From Acidovorax sp. GW101-3H11 (lineage in GTDB: Bacteria; Pseudomonadota; Gammaproteobacteria; Burkholderiales; Burkholderiaceae_C), in contig NZ_LUKZ01000019.1 of NCBI RefSeq assembly GCF_001633105.1, positions 96,424 to 160,423 of the forward strand: 64,000 nucleotides of DNA, in the 5' to 3' direction. A program made the translations under genes and the position numbers. The notes under the pieces were generated by a model that did no database searches, was not told the origin of the DNA, and was given only the letters and a program-made list of their open reading frames with translations. Position 1 is the first letter of the stretch. Each line of letters opens with the position of its first letter. Shown in pieces: positions 1-8,907 of this stretch.

Positions 1-186
1 GTGATCGTCGCGGGTTTTGTGACCTTGTGGCTGGCGGTGTCCCGGCCCGACCCTGTGGTGGCAGAGGATTACTACCGCAAGGGGATCGAGATCAACAAGA
101 CGCTGGAAGCCCCCGAGAAGAGCCTGGCGCCTGCCATGAAGGGACGCAACCATGCGGTCACCCCCGTGCAGGACCAGCCGCGTTGA
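1..186 (+). CDS. fixH: FixH-family protein, 3' part (cut by window start)
   Basis: The open frame runs in from the window edge and ends at a TGA at 184-186, so only the C-terminal part is visible. It shows the end of a membrane segment (VAGFVTLWLAVSRPDP) followed by VVAEDYYRKGIEIN, a stretch typical of short FixH-like proteins of cbb3 oxidase loci. FixH acts in the inner membrane in assembly of cytochrome cbb3 oxidase, probably with the copper ATPase CcoI. FNR and hemN nearby fit a microaerobic respiration locus, with ccoNOP/ccoG expected just upstream. The family call rests on a short fragment. Confidence 0.7.
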   Translation: MIVAGFVTLWLAVSRPDPVVAEDYYRKGIEINKTLEAPEKSLAPAMKGRNHAVTPVQDQPR

Positions 187-260
187 AACCGCGCAAGCAT
201 GTGGCTCGTCAGTGATGCCAGCTTGCCACCACTGAGCCCCCAGGAGACAGGAACAACGAT

Positions 261-554
261 ATGTGGACGCAACGCCTGATGTGGATTGCATGGCCCGCCT
301 TCTTGATGGCCGGGGTGCTGGAGATGCTGGTTTTTGCCATGGTGGACCCCCTGGATCTGCACTGGTTCGGGCAGCCCCTGGCGCTGTCGCGGCAGGGGGT
401 CTATACGCTCGCGTTTTTTGCGTTCTGGATCATCACCATGGCAAGCAGTGCGTTGACTACGCTGCTTGCGATGTCACCCTTTGAGTTGAACCGCTGTCCG
501 GTCCCCGAGGGCGAGCGGCCGGACGACTGCCGCAAGACATCGTCCTGCTCCTGA
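261..554 (+). CDS. Small membrane protein in the cco/fixH locus
   Basis: A 97-residue protein with two clear hydrophobic segments (about residues 5-24 and 45-70) and a short polar C-terminal tail containing three cysteines (ELNRCPVPEG, DDCRKTSSCS). A purine-rich AGGAGA lies about ten bases before the ATG. It follows the FixH-like gene on the same strand, 74 bases away, and precedes the convergent fnr. I do not recognise a named family. The position suggests an accessory role in cbb3 oxidase assembly or respiration, which is inference from context only. Confidence 0.65.
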   Translation: MWTQRLMWIAWPAFLMAGVLEMLVFAMVDPLDLHWFGQPLALSRQGVYTLAFFAFWIITMASSALTTLLAMSPFELNRCPVPEGERPDDCRKTSSCS

Positions 555-610
555 GCAAAGAGGAGGGCGTTTTGGCCTGCCAGTGAAGGCCGACCGGGAT
601 GGCTGCCAGA

Positions 611-1339
611 TCAGTGGCAGGCTTGCTGGCTGTTGACGATGCGCTTGAGGGCATCCGTGTCCAGGATACGAACATGGCGCTGCTTGACTTCCACAATGCC
701 TTCTTCCACAAATTTGGAGAAGGTGCGGCTCACGGTTTCGAGCTTCAGGCCCAGGTAGCTGCCGATTTCTTCGCGGGTCATGCGCAGCACCAGTTCGGAC
801 TGCGAGAAGCCGCGGGCATGCAGGCGTTGCACCAGGTTCAGCAGGAAGGCTGCCAGGCGTTCTTCGGCGCGCATGCTGCCCAGCAGCAGCATCACGCCGT
901 GTTCGCGCACGATCTCGCGGCTCATGATCTTGTGCACATGGTGCTGCAGGGCCGTGACCTCGCGCGAGAGTTCCTCGATGCGGTCGAAGGGCATCACGCA
1001 GACCTCGGCGTCTTCCAGGGCCACGGCGTCACAGGTGTGGTGGTCGTTCACGATGCCGTCGAGACCAATGATCTCGCCCGCCATCTGAAAACCGGTGACC
1101 TGGTCGCGGCCATCTTCGGTAGCCACGCAAGTTTTGAAGAAACCGGTGCGGATGGCGTAGAGCGAGGTGAAGGATTCGCCGTTGCGGAACAGCGTGCCGC
1201 CGCGTTTGACTTTGCGGCGAACGGCAACGACTTCATCGATGCGCTGCAGTTGCTCTTCGTTCAGGCCCACGGGCATGCACAGCTCGCGCAGATTGCAGTT
1301 GGAGCAGGCGACTTTGATGGTGAGCGGGTTCATAGGCAC
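611..1339 (-). CDS. fnr: FNR/ANR-type oxygen-sensing transcription regulator
   Basis: A 242-residue Crp/Fnr-family protein. The N-terminus carries C12, C15 and C21 with the 2- and 5-residue spacing of FNR proteins, and a fourth cysteine sits near residue 103 (HHTCDAV). Together these are the expected ligands of an oxygen-labile [4Fe-4S] cluster. A cyclic-nucleotide-like beta-barrel follows, then a helix-turn-helix with EEIGSYLGLKLETVSRTFSKF, whose E..S.R pattern matches TTGAT recognition in FNR. It is divergent from hemN, and the shared 190-base spacer holds an FNR box. It probably activates hemN and cbb3 genes when oxygen is low and may regulate itself. Confidence 0.93.
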   Translation of the reverse strand: MPMNPLTIKVACSNCNLRELCMPVGLNEEQLQRIDEVVAVRRKVKRGGTLFRNGESFTSLYAIRTGFFKTCVATEDGRDQVTGFQMAGEIIGLDGIVNDHHTCDAVALEDAEVCVMPFDRIEELSREVTALQHHVHKIMSREIVREHGVMLLLGSMRAEERLAAFLLNLVQRLHARGFSQSELVLRMTREEIGSYLGLKLETVSRTFSKFVEEGIVEVKQRHVRILDTDALKRIVNSQQACH

Positions 1340-1457
1340 GTGAGCTAGGGGTTAGGTGTCGAGCATATCGCGCCCGATACGAAAAGCTGGGAAGGTCTCC
1401 GTAGCGTCCGAGCGACTGACATGCATCAAATTGTCGCTCGTCGGCTCGGTCGTTCAC

Positions 1458-1471
1458 TTGATGCAAGTCAA
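1458..1471 (+). promoter_or_regulatory. FNR box upstream of hemN
   Basis: TTGATGCAAGTCAA matches the FNR consensus TTGAT-N4-ATCAA at nine of ten defined positions. It lies 55 bases before the hemN start and about 120 bases before the fnr start. The spacing to hemN suits a class II activation site. It could also mediate fnr autoregulation. Confidence 0.8.
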
Positions 1472-1525
1472 GGACATGTTCCAGAGGGTACGGCACAGTC
1501 AGGGTGTACGCAAGGATATTCCCCC

Positions 1526-2908
1526 ATGACCGCTGTTTCGCCCGATCTCCTGCGCCGTTTTGACGTGCCGGGACCCCGCTACACCTCCTATCCGACAGCC
1601 GACCGGTTTGTCGAAGCGTTCGGGCAGGAAGACTACATCCTGGCACTGGAGCAGCGCCGGACAGGCTCGGTGGCCAAGGCCTTGCCCCTGTCCTTGTACG
1701 TGCACATTCCGTTCTGCGAATCGCTGTGCTACTACTGCGCCTGCAACAAGATCATTACCAAGCACCATGACCGCGCTGAAGTCTATCTGCGCTATCTGAG
1801 CCGCGAGATTGACTTGCACACCGCACACTGCGGAGTGGGCCAGGTGGTGAGCCAGCTGCACCTGGGGGGTGGCACGCCCACGTTCCTGTCGGATGCGGGC
1901 TTGCGTGAGCTGATGGCCATGCTCAAGCGCAGCTTTACCTTGGCGCCTGGCGGTGAGTACTCCATCGAGGTGGACCCCCGCACCGTGAACGCCGACAGGC
2001 TGGCGTTGCTGGCTGAGCTGGGCTTCAACCGGCTCAGTTTTGGTGTACAGGATTTTGATGCCGAGGTGCAGAAGGCTGTGCACCGCATCCAGCCTGCCGA
2101 ACAGGTGTTTGCACTGGTGGAGTCGGCACGCTCGCTGGGTTTTGACTCGGTGAACGTGGACTTGATCTATGGCCTGCCGCGCCAGACCCCCGAGTCATTC
2201 GACCGTACCCTGGCGCAGGTCGCTCAGCTGCGGCCTGACCGCATTGCGCTGTATGCCTACGCGCACCTGCCCGAACGTTTCAAGCCCCAGCGCCGCATCG
2301 TGCCGGCTGAGCTGCCCACGGCGTCAAGCAAGCTGTCCATGCTCTCGCGCTCGCTCGATGCGTTCATGGACGCGGGTTATGTCTATGTGGGCATGGACCA
2401 CTTTGCGCTGCCCTCGGATGCCTTGGCTGTGGCCAAACGCCAAGGGCGGTTGCATCGCAACTTCCAAGGCTACAGCACACAGCCCGACTGCGATCTGATC
2501 GGATTGGGCGTATCGGCCATCGGCCGCGTGGGTGCGACCTACAGCCAGAACTCCAAGACGCTGGAAGAGTATTACGACTTTCTCGACCAGGGGCGCCTGC
2601 CGGTGGTGCGTGGCCTGGCCCTCACGCGCGACGATCTCGTGCGCCGTGCCGCCATCATGGCCCTGATGTGCCAGGGCGAGTTGCTCTATGAATCCATGGA
2701 GCAGGCCTGGTTGATCGATGTGCGTCAGTACTTTGCAGCCGAGATTGCCCAGCTCGAAGGCATGGCCGAGCAGGGGCTGGTGCGGGTGGGGCCCGAAGGG
2801 ATCGAAGTGACGGCCATGGGGTGGTTCTTTGTGCGGGGCATTGCCATGGTGTTTGACCGTTATCTGCAGGCAGACCGCAACCGCGCCCGGTTTTCGCGCA
2901 TCATCTGA
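1526..2908 (+). CDS. hemN: Oxygen-independent coproporphyrinogen III oxidase
   Basis: A radical-SAM enzyme of 460 residues. It converts coproporphyrinogen III to protoporphyrinogen IX without oxygen, in the cytoplasm. The start chosen is the ATG at 1526, which gives the usual HemN N-terminus (FDVPGPRYTSYPTADRF). The [4Fe-4S]/SAM motif CxxxCxxC is C64, C68, C71 in IPFCESLCYYCAC. LHLGGGTPTFL and the conserved C-terminal HemN domain follow. The length is near the roughly 455 residues of E. coli HemN. The FNR box upstream and the divergent fnr fit anaerobic haem synthesis. The TauE-like gene starts five bases downstream, so the two are probably co-transcribed. Confidence 0.95.
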   Translation: MTAVSPDLLRRFDVPGPRYTSYPTADRFVEAFGQEDYILALEQRRTGSVAKALPLSLYVHIPFCESLCYYCACNKIITKHHDRAEVYLRYLSREIDLHTAHCGVGQVVSQLHLGGGTPTFLSDAGLRELMAMLKRSFTLAPGGEYSIEVDPRTVNADRLALLAELGFNRLSFGVQDFDAEVQKAVHRIQPAEQVFALVESARSLGFDSVNVDLIYGLPRQTPESFDRTLAQVAQLRPDRIALYAYAHLPERFKPQRRIVPAELPTASSKLSMLSRSLDAFMDAGYVYVGMDHFALPSDALAVAKRQGRLHRNFQGYSTQPDCDLIGLGVSAIGRVGATYSQNSKTLEEYYDFLDQGRLPVVRGLALTRDDLVRRAAIMALMCQGELLYESMEQAWLIDVRQYFAAEIAQLEGMAEQGLVRVGPEGIEVTAMGWFFVRGIAMVFDRYLQADRNRARFSRII

Positions 2909-2913
2909 AACCT

Positions 2914-3657
2914 ATGCTCGCAACCGTGGCCTGGACGGCTTTGCTCATGGGACTCGCAGGTGGGTCCCATTGCCTGGCCATGTGCGCTGCGCCCTGTGGT
3001 GCCCTGGTGGGGCGGGCTGCGGCCGCAGAAGGCACGGGCAGTCTGGCGCAAGAAGGCACTGCGGAGCAGGTTGTGCAATGGGTGCCACGGGGTGGTGTGG
3101 TTTTGCGCACCCTGGCGTTCCATGGCGGGCGGCTGGTGGGCTACGCGGCCGCAGGTGCCCTGGCTGCCCTGGCCATGGACAGCCTGGCCTGGCTTACCCA
3201 GCAGACCACGGCCCTGCGCCCGGTGTGGACCCTGATGCATGTGGCCGTCATGGCATGGGGCCTGATGATGATGGTCCAGTCGCGCCAGCCCGCCTGGGTG
3301 GAGCAGGCCGGGCGGGCCGTGTGGGGGCGCGTGCGGCCACTGGTGGGGGCACCCTCTGGCGTGCTGGCGGCAGGTGCCCTGTGGGCCTTGATGCCCTGTG
3401 GCTTGCTGTACTCGGCCCTGCTGGTCGCCGCTTTGAGTGGTGGGGCATTGGAGGGAGCTCTGACCATGGTGCTGTTTGCCATGGGCAGTGGGGTGTGGCT
3501 GCTGGGTGGCCCGTGGGTGTGGAGCCGACTGCGAAGCCGTCTCAATCGGGTGCGTGCCGAGTGGGGCACCCGGGTTGCAGGAGGCCTGCTGTGTGCGGTG
3601 GCGGCCTGGGCACTCTGGATGGACCTGATCTACAAACCTTCACTCTGGTGCCGCTGA
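2914..3657 (+). CDS. Sulfite exporter TauE/SafE-like membrane protein (cytochrome biogenesis type)
   Basis: A 247-residue polytopic membrane protein with about six hydrophobic segments. The first contains the pattern GLAGGSHCLAMCAAPCGALVG, with a histidine and three cysteines. A second signature, LMPCGLLYSALL, lies at about residues 163-174. These repeated small-residue/cysteine motifs are typical of the UreH/TauE-like group often found next to cbb3 oxidase genes. It starts five bases after hemN stops. A role in copper handling or oxidase maturation is plausible for this group but is inferred from context. The substrate cannot be read from the sequence. Confidence 0.8.
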   Translation: MLATVAWTALLMGLAGGSHCLAMCAAPCGALVGRAAAAEGTGSLAQEGTAEQVVQWVPRGGVVLRTLAFHGGRLVGYAAAGALAALAMDSLAWLTQQTTALRPVWTLMHVAVMAWGLMMMVQSRQPAWVEQAGRAVWGRVRPLVGAPSGVLAAGALWALMPCGLLYSALLVAALSGGALEGALTMVLFAMGSGVWLLGGPWVWSRLRSRLNRVRAEWGTRVAGGLLCAVAAWALWMDLIYKPSLWCR

Positions 3658-3904
3658 GGCCTGGGGCTGCCCGAGGCGGGGCGGCATCGGGCCCAGCGAA
3701 GGCTGGCAGGTCTCAGGACACTTCGCCCATGGCCCCATGTTTTGGGCCACCTGTCACGGTCCAGACACTTTGGGGGCAAGTGTTGCCCAAGTGTTGCCGT
3801 ATCGCCGCGATGGGGTTGTGCTCCTTAGACAAGCCTCTGTAACTGGTGATAATCTGCGTAACTATTGGTGGCATTGATGTCTCCATGTTTCGCGTGCGCC
3901 TGAA

Positions 3905-5203
3905 GTGAACTCTTCCATCCTCATCGACATCAGCCAACTGCGGGTCGGCATGTACATCCAGCTTGATGTGGGCTGGATGCATCATCCATTCCCGACCAGC
4001 AGCTTCCGGGTGGCGTCTGCCGAGCAGATCGCCACTTTGCGGGGGCTGGGGTTGACCGAGGTGCGCTACCTGCCCAAGAAAAGCGACCCGGCACTCAAGG
4101 AGCTGGTGCCTGCCGCCTGGAGCGTGCCCGAAATGGTCCCGCCCCCCGCCAATGGCCTGGAGGCCCCGGGGGTTCCCGCAGCGGTAGACACCGAAGCCCT
4201 GCGGCGGCGCCAGTTGCTGGAAGCACAGAACAAGGCGCTGGCCGCCTGCAACCAGCGGTTCGCCGAGGCCACCCGGCAGTACCAGGCGCTGGAGCGGGCC
4301 GTGTCTGATCACCCCGACCAGGCGCGCGACAAAGGCGTGGCGCTGGTGTCCGGATGTGTTTCCGAGCTGCTCGAAAACGGTGACTCGGTGATCCGGTTGT
4401 TGTCGGAAGGTGTGGGCGAACGCAACGCCTTGCACCCTATCAACGTGATGGTTATTTCGCTCTTGCTGGGCCGTGCCTTGGGCATGAAAAGCGAAGAGCT
4501 GCAGGGCCTGGGAGTGGCGGCGCTGATTCACGACCTGGGCAAGCTCAAGCTGCCGCCGAACCTGCGGCAGCCCACGCCGTCCATGCCCCTGATGGAGCGG
4601 TCGCGGTATGAAACCCATGTGGCGGAATCCGTGGCAATGGCCAAGCGCATGGGGTTTTCTGAGGCCGTGGTGCTGGCGGTGGCCCGGCACCATGAAATGG
4701 CCGATGGCAGCGGGTTTCCGCAGCGGCTCACCGGGGTGGACCTGGGGCGGGCGAGCCAGGTGCTTGCGCTTGTCAACCGGTACGACCGGATGTGCAACCC
4801 TACGGTGGGTGTGGATGCCCTCACGCCCCATGAGGCGCTCTCGGTCATCTTTGCCCAGCTCAAGGCGAAATTCGATTCCGTGGTGCTGGGCGCTTTCATC
4901 CGCATGATGGGGGTGTATCCCCCGGGCTCCATCGTCCAGCTGGTCAACGACCGTTATGCGATCGTTGCCTCGGTAAATTCTTCGCGCCCGTTGCGGCCCA
5001 AGGTCATCGTCCACGACTCCAGGGTGCCCAAGGATGAGGCGCCTATCCTGGACCTGGAAACGGTTCCCGAGCTGGGCATACGCCGCAGCCTCAAACCGGC
5101 ACAGCTGCCGCGCGACGCGCTGGACTACCTGTCGCCCCGGCAGCGCATCTGTTACTTTTTTGAGCGAGCGGTCAGTCCCGGCCCTGAAGAGGCGGATACG
5201 TGA
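3905..5203 (+). CDS. DUF3391 plus HD-GYP domain phosphodiesterase-like protein
   Basis: A 432-residue protein starting at GTG (3905). An N-terminal DUF3391-like segment (residues 1-120) precedes an HD-GYP domain with the metal-binding pair H209-D210 in ALIHDLGKLKLP and H262-H263-E264. The signature loop reads DGSGFPQRL, so the GYP tyrosine is phenylalanine (F271). HD-GYP proteins hydrolyse cyclic di-GMP, and the metal residues appear intact. The last base overlaps the GTG start of the following GGDEF-EAL gene (GTGA), so the two are translationally coupled. Whether the Y-to-F change alters activity cannot be told. Confidence 0.9.
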   Translation: MNSSILIDISQLRVGMYIQLDVGWMHHPFPTSSFRVASAEQIATLRGLGLTEVRYLPKKSDPALKELVPAAWSVPEMVPPPANGLEAPGVPAAVDTEALRRRQLLEAQNKALAACNQRFAEATRQYQALERAVSDHPDQARDKGVALVSGCVSELLENGDSVIRLLSEGVGERNALHPINVMVISLLLGRALGMKSEELQGLGVAALIHDLGKLKLPPNLRQPTPSMPLMERSRYETHVAESVAMAKRMGFSEAVVLAVARHHEMADGSGFPQRLTGVDLGRASQVLALVNRYDRMCNPTVGVDALTPHEALSVIFAQLKAKFDSVVLGAFIRMMGVYPPGSIVQLVNDRYAIVASVNSSRPLRPKVIVHDSRVPKDEAPILDLETVPELGIRRSLKPAQLPRDALDYLSPRQRICYFFERAVSPGPEEADT

Positions 5204-7644
5204 CCGATTTGCAATCGCAGGGCTGGCTGGATGGGCTGCAAGAAGCCGTCTGGCTGGTCGATGAGGCGCACCACCTCATCCTGCACGCCAATTCCGCCGC
5301 CGAGCGTCTGGTGGGCATGCCTGCAGCCGACATGGCGGGCAAGCCCGTGCTGGGCCTTGCAGCCACTCCGCAAGACCAGGCCTTCTGGGCCGAACCCCCG
5401 GAGGTGATTGCAGCAGGAATCCACTCGCACACCAGCCTGGTGCGTGCCAATGGCCAGCTGGTGCCTGTGGAGCGCCATGTGGTGCGTGTGCCCTGGGGGC
5501 CGGATGGGCGCACGGTCTTCATGCTGACCATGCTCGACCGCAGCGCCCAGGAGGCGACGGAGCGTGAGCTGGAAACCTTGTTGTCCGAGTTGCGTGCGAC
5601 GCTGGATTCAGCGGCCGACGGCATGCTCGTCTGCGGGCTGGACCGCAGTGTGCGCGCCTTCAACCAGAGGCTGGCCCAGCTCTGGGGTTTGCCGCGCCAG
5701 TTGCTGGTGGAGCGCGACGATGCGGCCGTCTATGCCTTCATGGCCAGCCAGGTGGCAGATGCCCGCGCCTACGCCGAGCGCATGGTTGCCATTGAGCGCG
5801 AACCCATGCAGGAGAGCACGGACATCCTGGAGCTGCGCAGCGGCGTGGTGCTGGAAATGCGGACCGTGCCGCAGTTTCGCCAGGGGCGGGCGGTGGGGCG
5901 TGTCTACTCGTACCGGGACATCACCCGGCAGACCGAAATCCAGGCCAGCCTGCGCTTGGCGGCACGCGTGTTCGAGTCCAGCCTGGATGCCATTTTTATT
6001 GCCGACAGCCAGCACCGCATCATGCGCATGAACCCGGGCTGTGAGCGCCTGGTGGGGCCCGCTGCCAAAGCCTTTGAGGGCTGCATGGCGGCTTCTCTGT
6101 TTGGTGGCGGCTCGGATGCAGCCTTCATGGAGCGGGTGCAGCAGGGCTGGTCGCGTGATGGTTTTTGGGAGGGGGAGCTTTGGCTGCCCCGTGATAACGG
6201 GGCCTACTGTGCCGTGCAGCTGTCCTGGGTGGCGCTGCGCGACGACGAAGGGCGGCTGGTGCAGAGCATTGGCTTCATGCGGGACCTCACGCTGCAGCAT
6301 GCTGCACAGAAGCGCATCGAGGAACTGGCTTACAGCGACGTGCTCACCGGCCTGCCGAACCGGCTGCTGCTGTCGCAGCGGGTGGACACCGCGATCCAGG
6401 GTGCGCGCCAGAGCGATACCGGGTTTGCCATCCTCTTTCTGGATCTGGACCGTTTCAAGATCATCAACGACTCCCTGGGGCACCCTTTTGGCGACCGGGT
6501 GTTGCAACTGGTGGCCGAGCGCCTGCAGACCTGCCTGCGGCAGACCGACATGCTGTGCCGGTTGGGGGGGGATGAGTTCGTCATTTATCTGCACGGTGGT
6601 GACGCGCAGGTGGCCGAAAGCGTGGCGCGCCGCATCCTGGACGACATGCTCAAGCCTTTCATGCTCGACAGCATGGGGTTCTCCATCCAGTGCAGCATTG
6701 GCATTGCCCTGTATCCGCAGGACGGGGCGACGCTGGACGACCTGATCAAGCAGTCCGACACCGCGATGTACCGGGTCAAGGAGCGTGGGCGCGGCAGCTA
6801 CGGCTTCTACCAGCCGCAGATGAATGCCAACCTGCTGGCCCGCATGCAGATGGAGCATGCCATGCGGCAGGCACTGGGCCTGCAGCGCATGGCTGTGCAC
6901 TACCAGCCGCAGGTCAACATGGCCACGGGGCGCATCACCGGGGCCGAGGCATTGATCCGCTGGACCGATCCCGAGTTCGGAGCGGTCTCACCAGGTGTCT
7001 TCATTCCTCTGGCGGAGGAGTCGGGCTACATCGTGACCCTGGGCGCCTGGGTGATGGAGCAGGCAGTGCGTGAGGCAGCGGTGTGGATGCACAGCGGCAT
7101 GCCGATCATGATTTCCGTGAACGTGTCCGCGCTGGAGTTCCGCCAGCCCGATTTTGTGGACCGGATCACGCGCCTGCTGGCCGTGCACCAGCTGCCGCCG
7201 ACCTTGCTGGAGCTGGAGCTGACCGAAACCATCCTGCTGCAGGATGCGCAAGAGATGGAGCAGCGCCTGCGGGTGCTGGCCGACCTGGGCATTGGCCTGG
7301 CCATTGATGACTTTGGCACGGGTTATTCCAGCCTGGCCTACCTCAAGAAGTTGCCGATCCACAAGCTCAAGATCGACCAGTCCTTTGTGCGCGGCCTGCC
7401 CGATGACGATGGCGACCGGGCCATCGTGAGTGCCATCATCAGCATGGGCCGCGCCATGCACATCGAGGTGGTGGCAGAAGGCGTGGAAACCGAAACCCAG
7501 CAGGCCGTGCTGCAGCAGATGCTGTGCGAGCACTACCAGGGTTTTCTGTGCGCCCCCGGGCTTCCGGCCGACAAGTTCCGCGCCATGCTGCGCGAGCCCT
7601 TGCCGCTGAAGGCGCAGGGCAAACACCGGCCGATCATTTCGTAA
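5200..7644 (+). CDS. PAS-GGDEF-EAL cyclic di-GMP signalling protein
   Basis: An 814-residue soluble protein. At least three PAS-like regions fill residues 10-370 (for example LDAIFIADSQHRIMRMNPG near 265). A GGDEF domain follows with an intact GGDEF at 456-460, then an EAL domain with EAL at 583-585 and the downstream DDFGTGYSSLAYLKKLP loop. Both catalytic domains look complete, so it could make or degrade cyclic di-GMP depending on the PAS input. No membrane segment is visible. The GTG start overlaps the stop of the HD-GYP gene, which also suggests a shared pathway. Confidence 0.93.
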   Translation: MTDLQSQGWLDGLQEAVWLVDEAHHLILHANSAAERLVGMPAADMAGKPVLGLAATPQDQAFWAEPPEVIAAGIHSHTSLVRANGQLVPVERHVVRVPWGPDGRTVFMLTMLDRSAQEATERELETLLSELRATLDSAADGMLVCGLDRSVRAFNQRLAQLWGLPRQLLVERDDAAVYAFMASQVADARAYAERMVAIEREPMQESTDILELRSGVVLEMRTVPQFRQGRAVGRVYSYRDITRQTEIQASLRLAARVFESSLDAIFIADSQHRIMRMNPGCERLVGPAAKAFEGCMAASLFGGGSDAAFMERVQQGWSRDGFWEGELWLPRDNGAYCAVQLSWVALRDDEGRLVQSIGFMRDLTLQHAAQKRIEELAYSDVLTGLPNRLLLSQRVDTAIQGARQSDTGFAILFLDLDRFKIINDSLGHPFGDRVLQLVAERLQTCLRQTDMLCRLGGDEFVIYLHGGDAQVAESVARRILDDMLKPFMLDSMGFSIQCSIGIALYPQDGATLDDLIKQSDTAMYRVKERGRGSYGFYQPQMNANLLARMQMEHAMRQALGLQRMAVHYQPQVNMATGRITGAEALIRWTDPEFGAVSPGVFIPLAEESGYIVTLGAWVMEQAVREAAVWMHSGMPIMISVNVSALEFRQPDFVDRITRLLAVHQLPPTLLELELTETILLQDAQEMEQRLRVLADLGIGLAIDDFGTGYSSLAYLKKLPIHKLKIDQSFVRGLPDDDGDRAIVSAIISMGRAMHIEVVAEGVETETQQAVLQQMLCEHYQGFLCAPGLPADKFRAMLREPLPLKAQGKHRPIIS

Positions 7645-7707
7645 CCCCTCGTTGGGGGAAGGGCCTGCATCAGCAGGACTGCCAGAGCGCGCGGTTGCGC
7701 CGTGGCC

Positions 7708-8523
7708 TCAAAGGGCTGCCAAGCCCTTCCACAGCATGTAGGCCGCCAGGCCAAACAGCAGGGATGCAAAAACGCGCTTGAGCTGCTTCACGGGCAGGCT
7801 GTGCGCGGCCTTGGCGCCCAGTGGCGCCGTCAGCACGCTGCAGGTGGCGATCACCGCGAGCGCGGGCAGCCAGACATAGCCCAGGGATGCCGTGGGCAAG
7901 CCCGCCACGTTCTGCCCGCCCACCACGTAGCCGACTACGTTGGCCAGCGCAATCGGAAAACCGAGCGCTGCACTGGTGGCCACAGCGTTGTGGATGGGCA
8001 CATTGCACCAGGTCATGAACGGCACGCTCACAAAGCCACCACCAGCCCCCACCAGGCCGGACAGGAATCCGATCACGCCGCCAGCGGCCACCTGGCCTGC
8101 GCCACCAGGCATCTGGCGTGTGGGCGCGGGTTTTTTGTCCAGGAACATCTGCGTGGCGGAGAAGCTCACGAACAGCGCAAAGAAGATGGCGAGGAAGGAG
8201 CCCTTGAGCAGCGCAAACACCCCGAGGCTTGCCACAAACCCGCCCAGCACGATGCCGGGGGCCAGGCGCTTGACGATGTCCCAGCGCACCGCTCCGCGTT
8301 TGTGGTGGGCCCGCACGCTAGAGATCGATGTGAACATGATGGTGGCCATCGACGTGGCAATCGCCATCTTCACGGCCAGGTCTGGCGCAACTTTTTGTGC
8401 TCCCAGGATGTAGGTCAGAAACGGCACCAGCAACATGCCGCCACCAATGCCCAGCAGGCCGGCGAGAAAGCCGGTGGCCAGGCCCAACACACCGAGTTCA
8501 ACAATCAGGAGAGGGTCCAGCAT
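7708..8523 (-). CDS. TauE/SafE-family membrane permease
   Basis: A 271-residue inner-membrane protein of the sulfite exporter TauE/SafE family, probably moving sulfite, sulfoacetate or a similar anion. The chosen start (MLDPLLIVELGVLGL) gives the family N-terminus. The frame stays open upstream but would add 58 proline-rich residues that overlap the 6S RNA, so the longer start is unlikely. Family motifs are GLLGIGGGMLLVPFL near residue 20 and GLVGAGGGFVSVPFM near residue 160, the two halves of the internal repeat. It lies 110 bases downstream of the 6S RNA on the same strand. Confidence 0.88.
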   Translation of the reverse strand: MLDPLLIVELGVLGLATGFLAGLLGIGGGMLLVPFLTYILGAQKVAPDLAVKMAIATSMATIMFTSISSVRAHHKRGAVRWDIVKRLAPGIVLGGFVASLGVFALLKGSFLAIFFALFVSFSATQMFLDKKPAPTRQMPGGAGQVAAGGVIGFLSGLVGAGGGFVSVPFMTWCNVPIHNAVATSAALGFPIALANVVGYVVGGQNVAGLPTASLGYVWLPALAVIATCSVLTAPLGAKAAHSLPVKQLKRVFASLLFGLAAYMLWKGLAAL

Positions 8524-8633
8524 GGCGCAATGAGAAGAAATGAAAGAGCGGGCCGTGGCCCCGGGGAGAGGGGGCAATGCCCTGCCTGGAGGGGGCAGCG
8601 GTGGCGTGCGATGGCAGGGGCATGGGGAAGAGG

Positions 8634-8806
8634 GTGTCTGCGAATGCCACCGGACTCTCATCCTGAACCGGGGGTTCAGGTGGGCGAGGGCAGCCAAGCG
8701 TTGGGTTCATCTGACGCGAGATGATCACGCTCACCGGGCGATGTACCAAGCCCGAGCTCGTTGAGCATTGGTTCAAGGAAATATAAAGCCCGGCGGCTTC
8801 GCAGAC
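8634..8806 (-). ncRNA. ssrS: 6S RNA
   Basis: Directly downstream of zapA, the conserved position of 6S RNA in proteobacteria. The ends pair as a long closing stem: minus-strand GTCTGCGAA from 8806 pairs with TTCGCAGAC ending at 8636. Near the 3' end, CACCTGAACCCCCGGTTCAG resembles the CACCTTGAACC...GGTTCAAG hairpin of E. coli 6S RNA, followed by GTCCGGTGGCA. A -10-like TACAAT sits at 8818-8813, setting the 5' end near 8806; the -35 is weak. The length is about 173 nt. 6S RNA binds the housekeeping RNA polymerase holoenzyme as a promoter mimic. Ends are good to a few bases. Confidence 0.85.
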
Positions 8807-8907
8807 CCGACCATTGTAGGCGCTTGCAACAGGTGCGGAGAGTGGAGCAAAGGAAAAGCCCGCAGGCTTGCTGGAGCATGGCCTGCGGTGACCTTTGCGC
8901 CGGGGCG

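Noticed and set aside
1421..1525. Upstream extension of hemN
   Set aside because: The extra 35 residues would cover the FNR box and are not part of any HemN. The ATG at 1526 gives the normal N-terminus.
8524..8697. Upstream extension of the TauE/SafE gene
   Set aside because: It would encode a proline-rich tail overlapping the 6S RNA; the family starts at MLDPLL.
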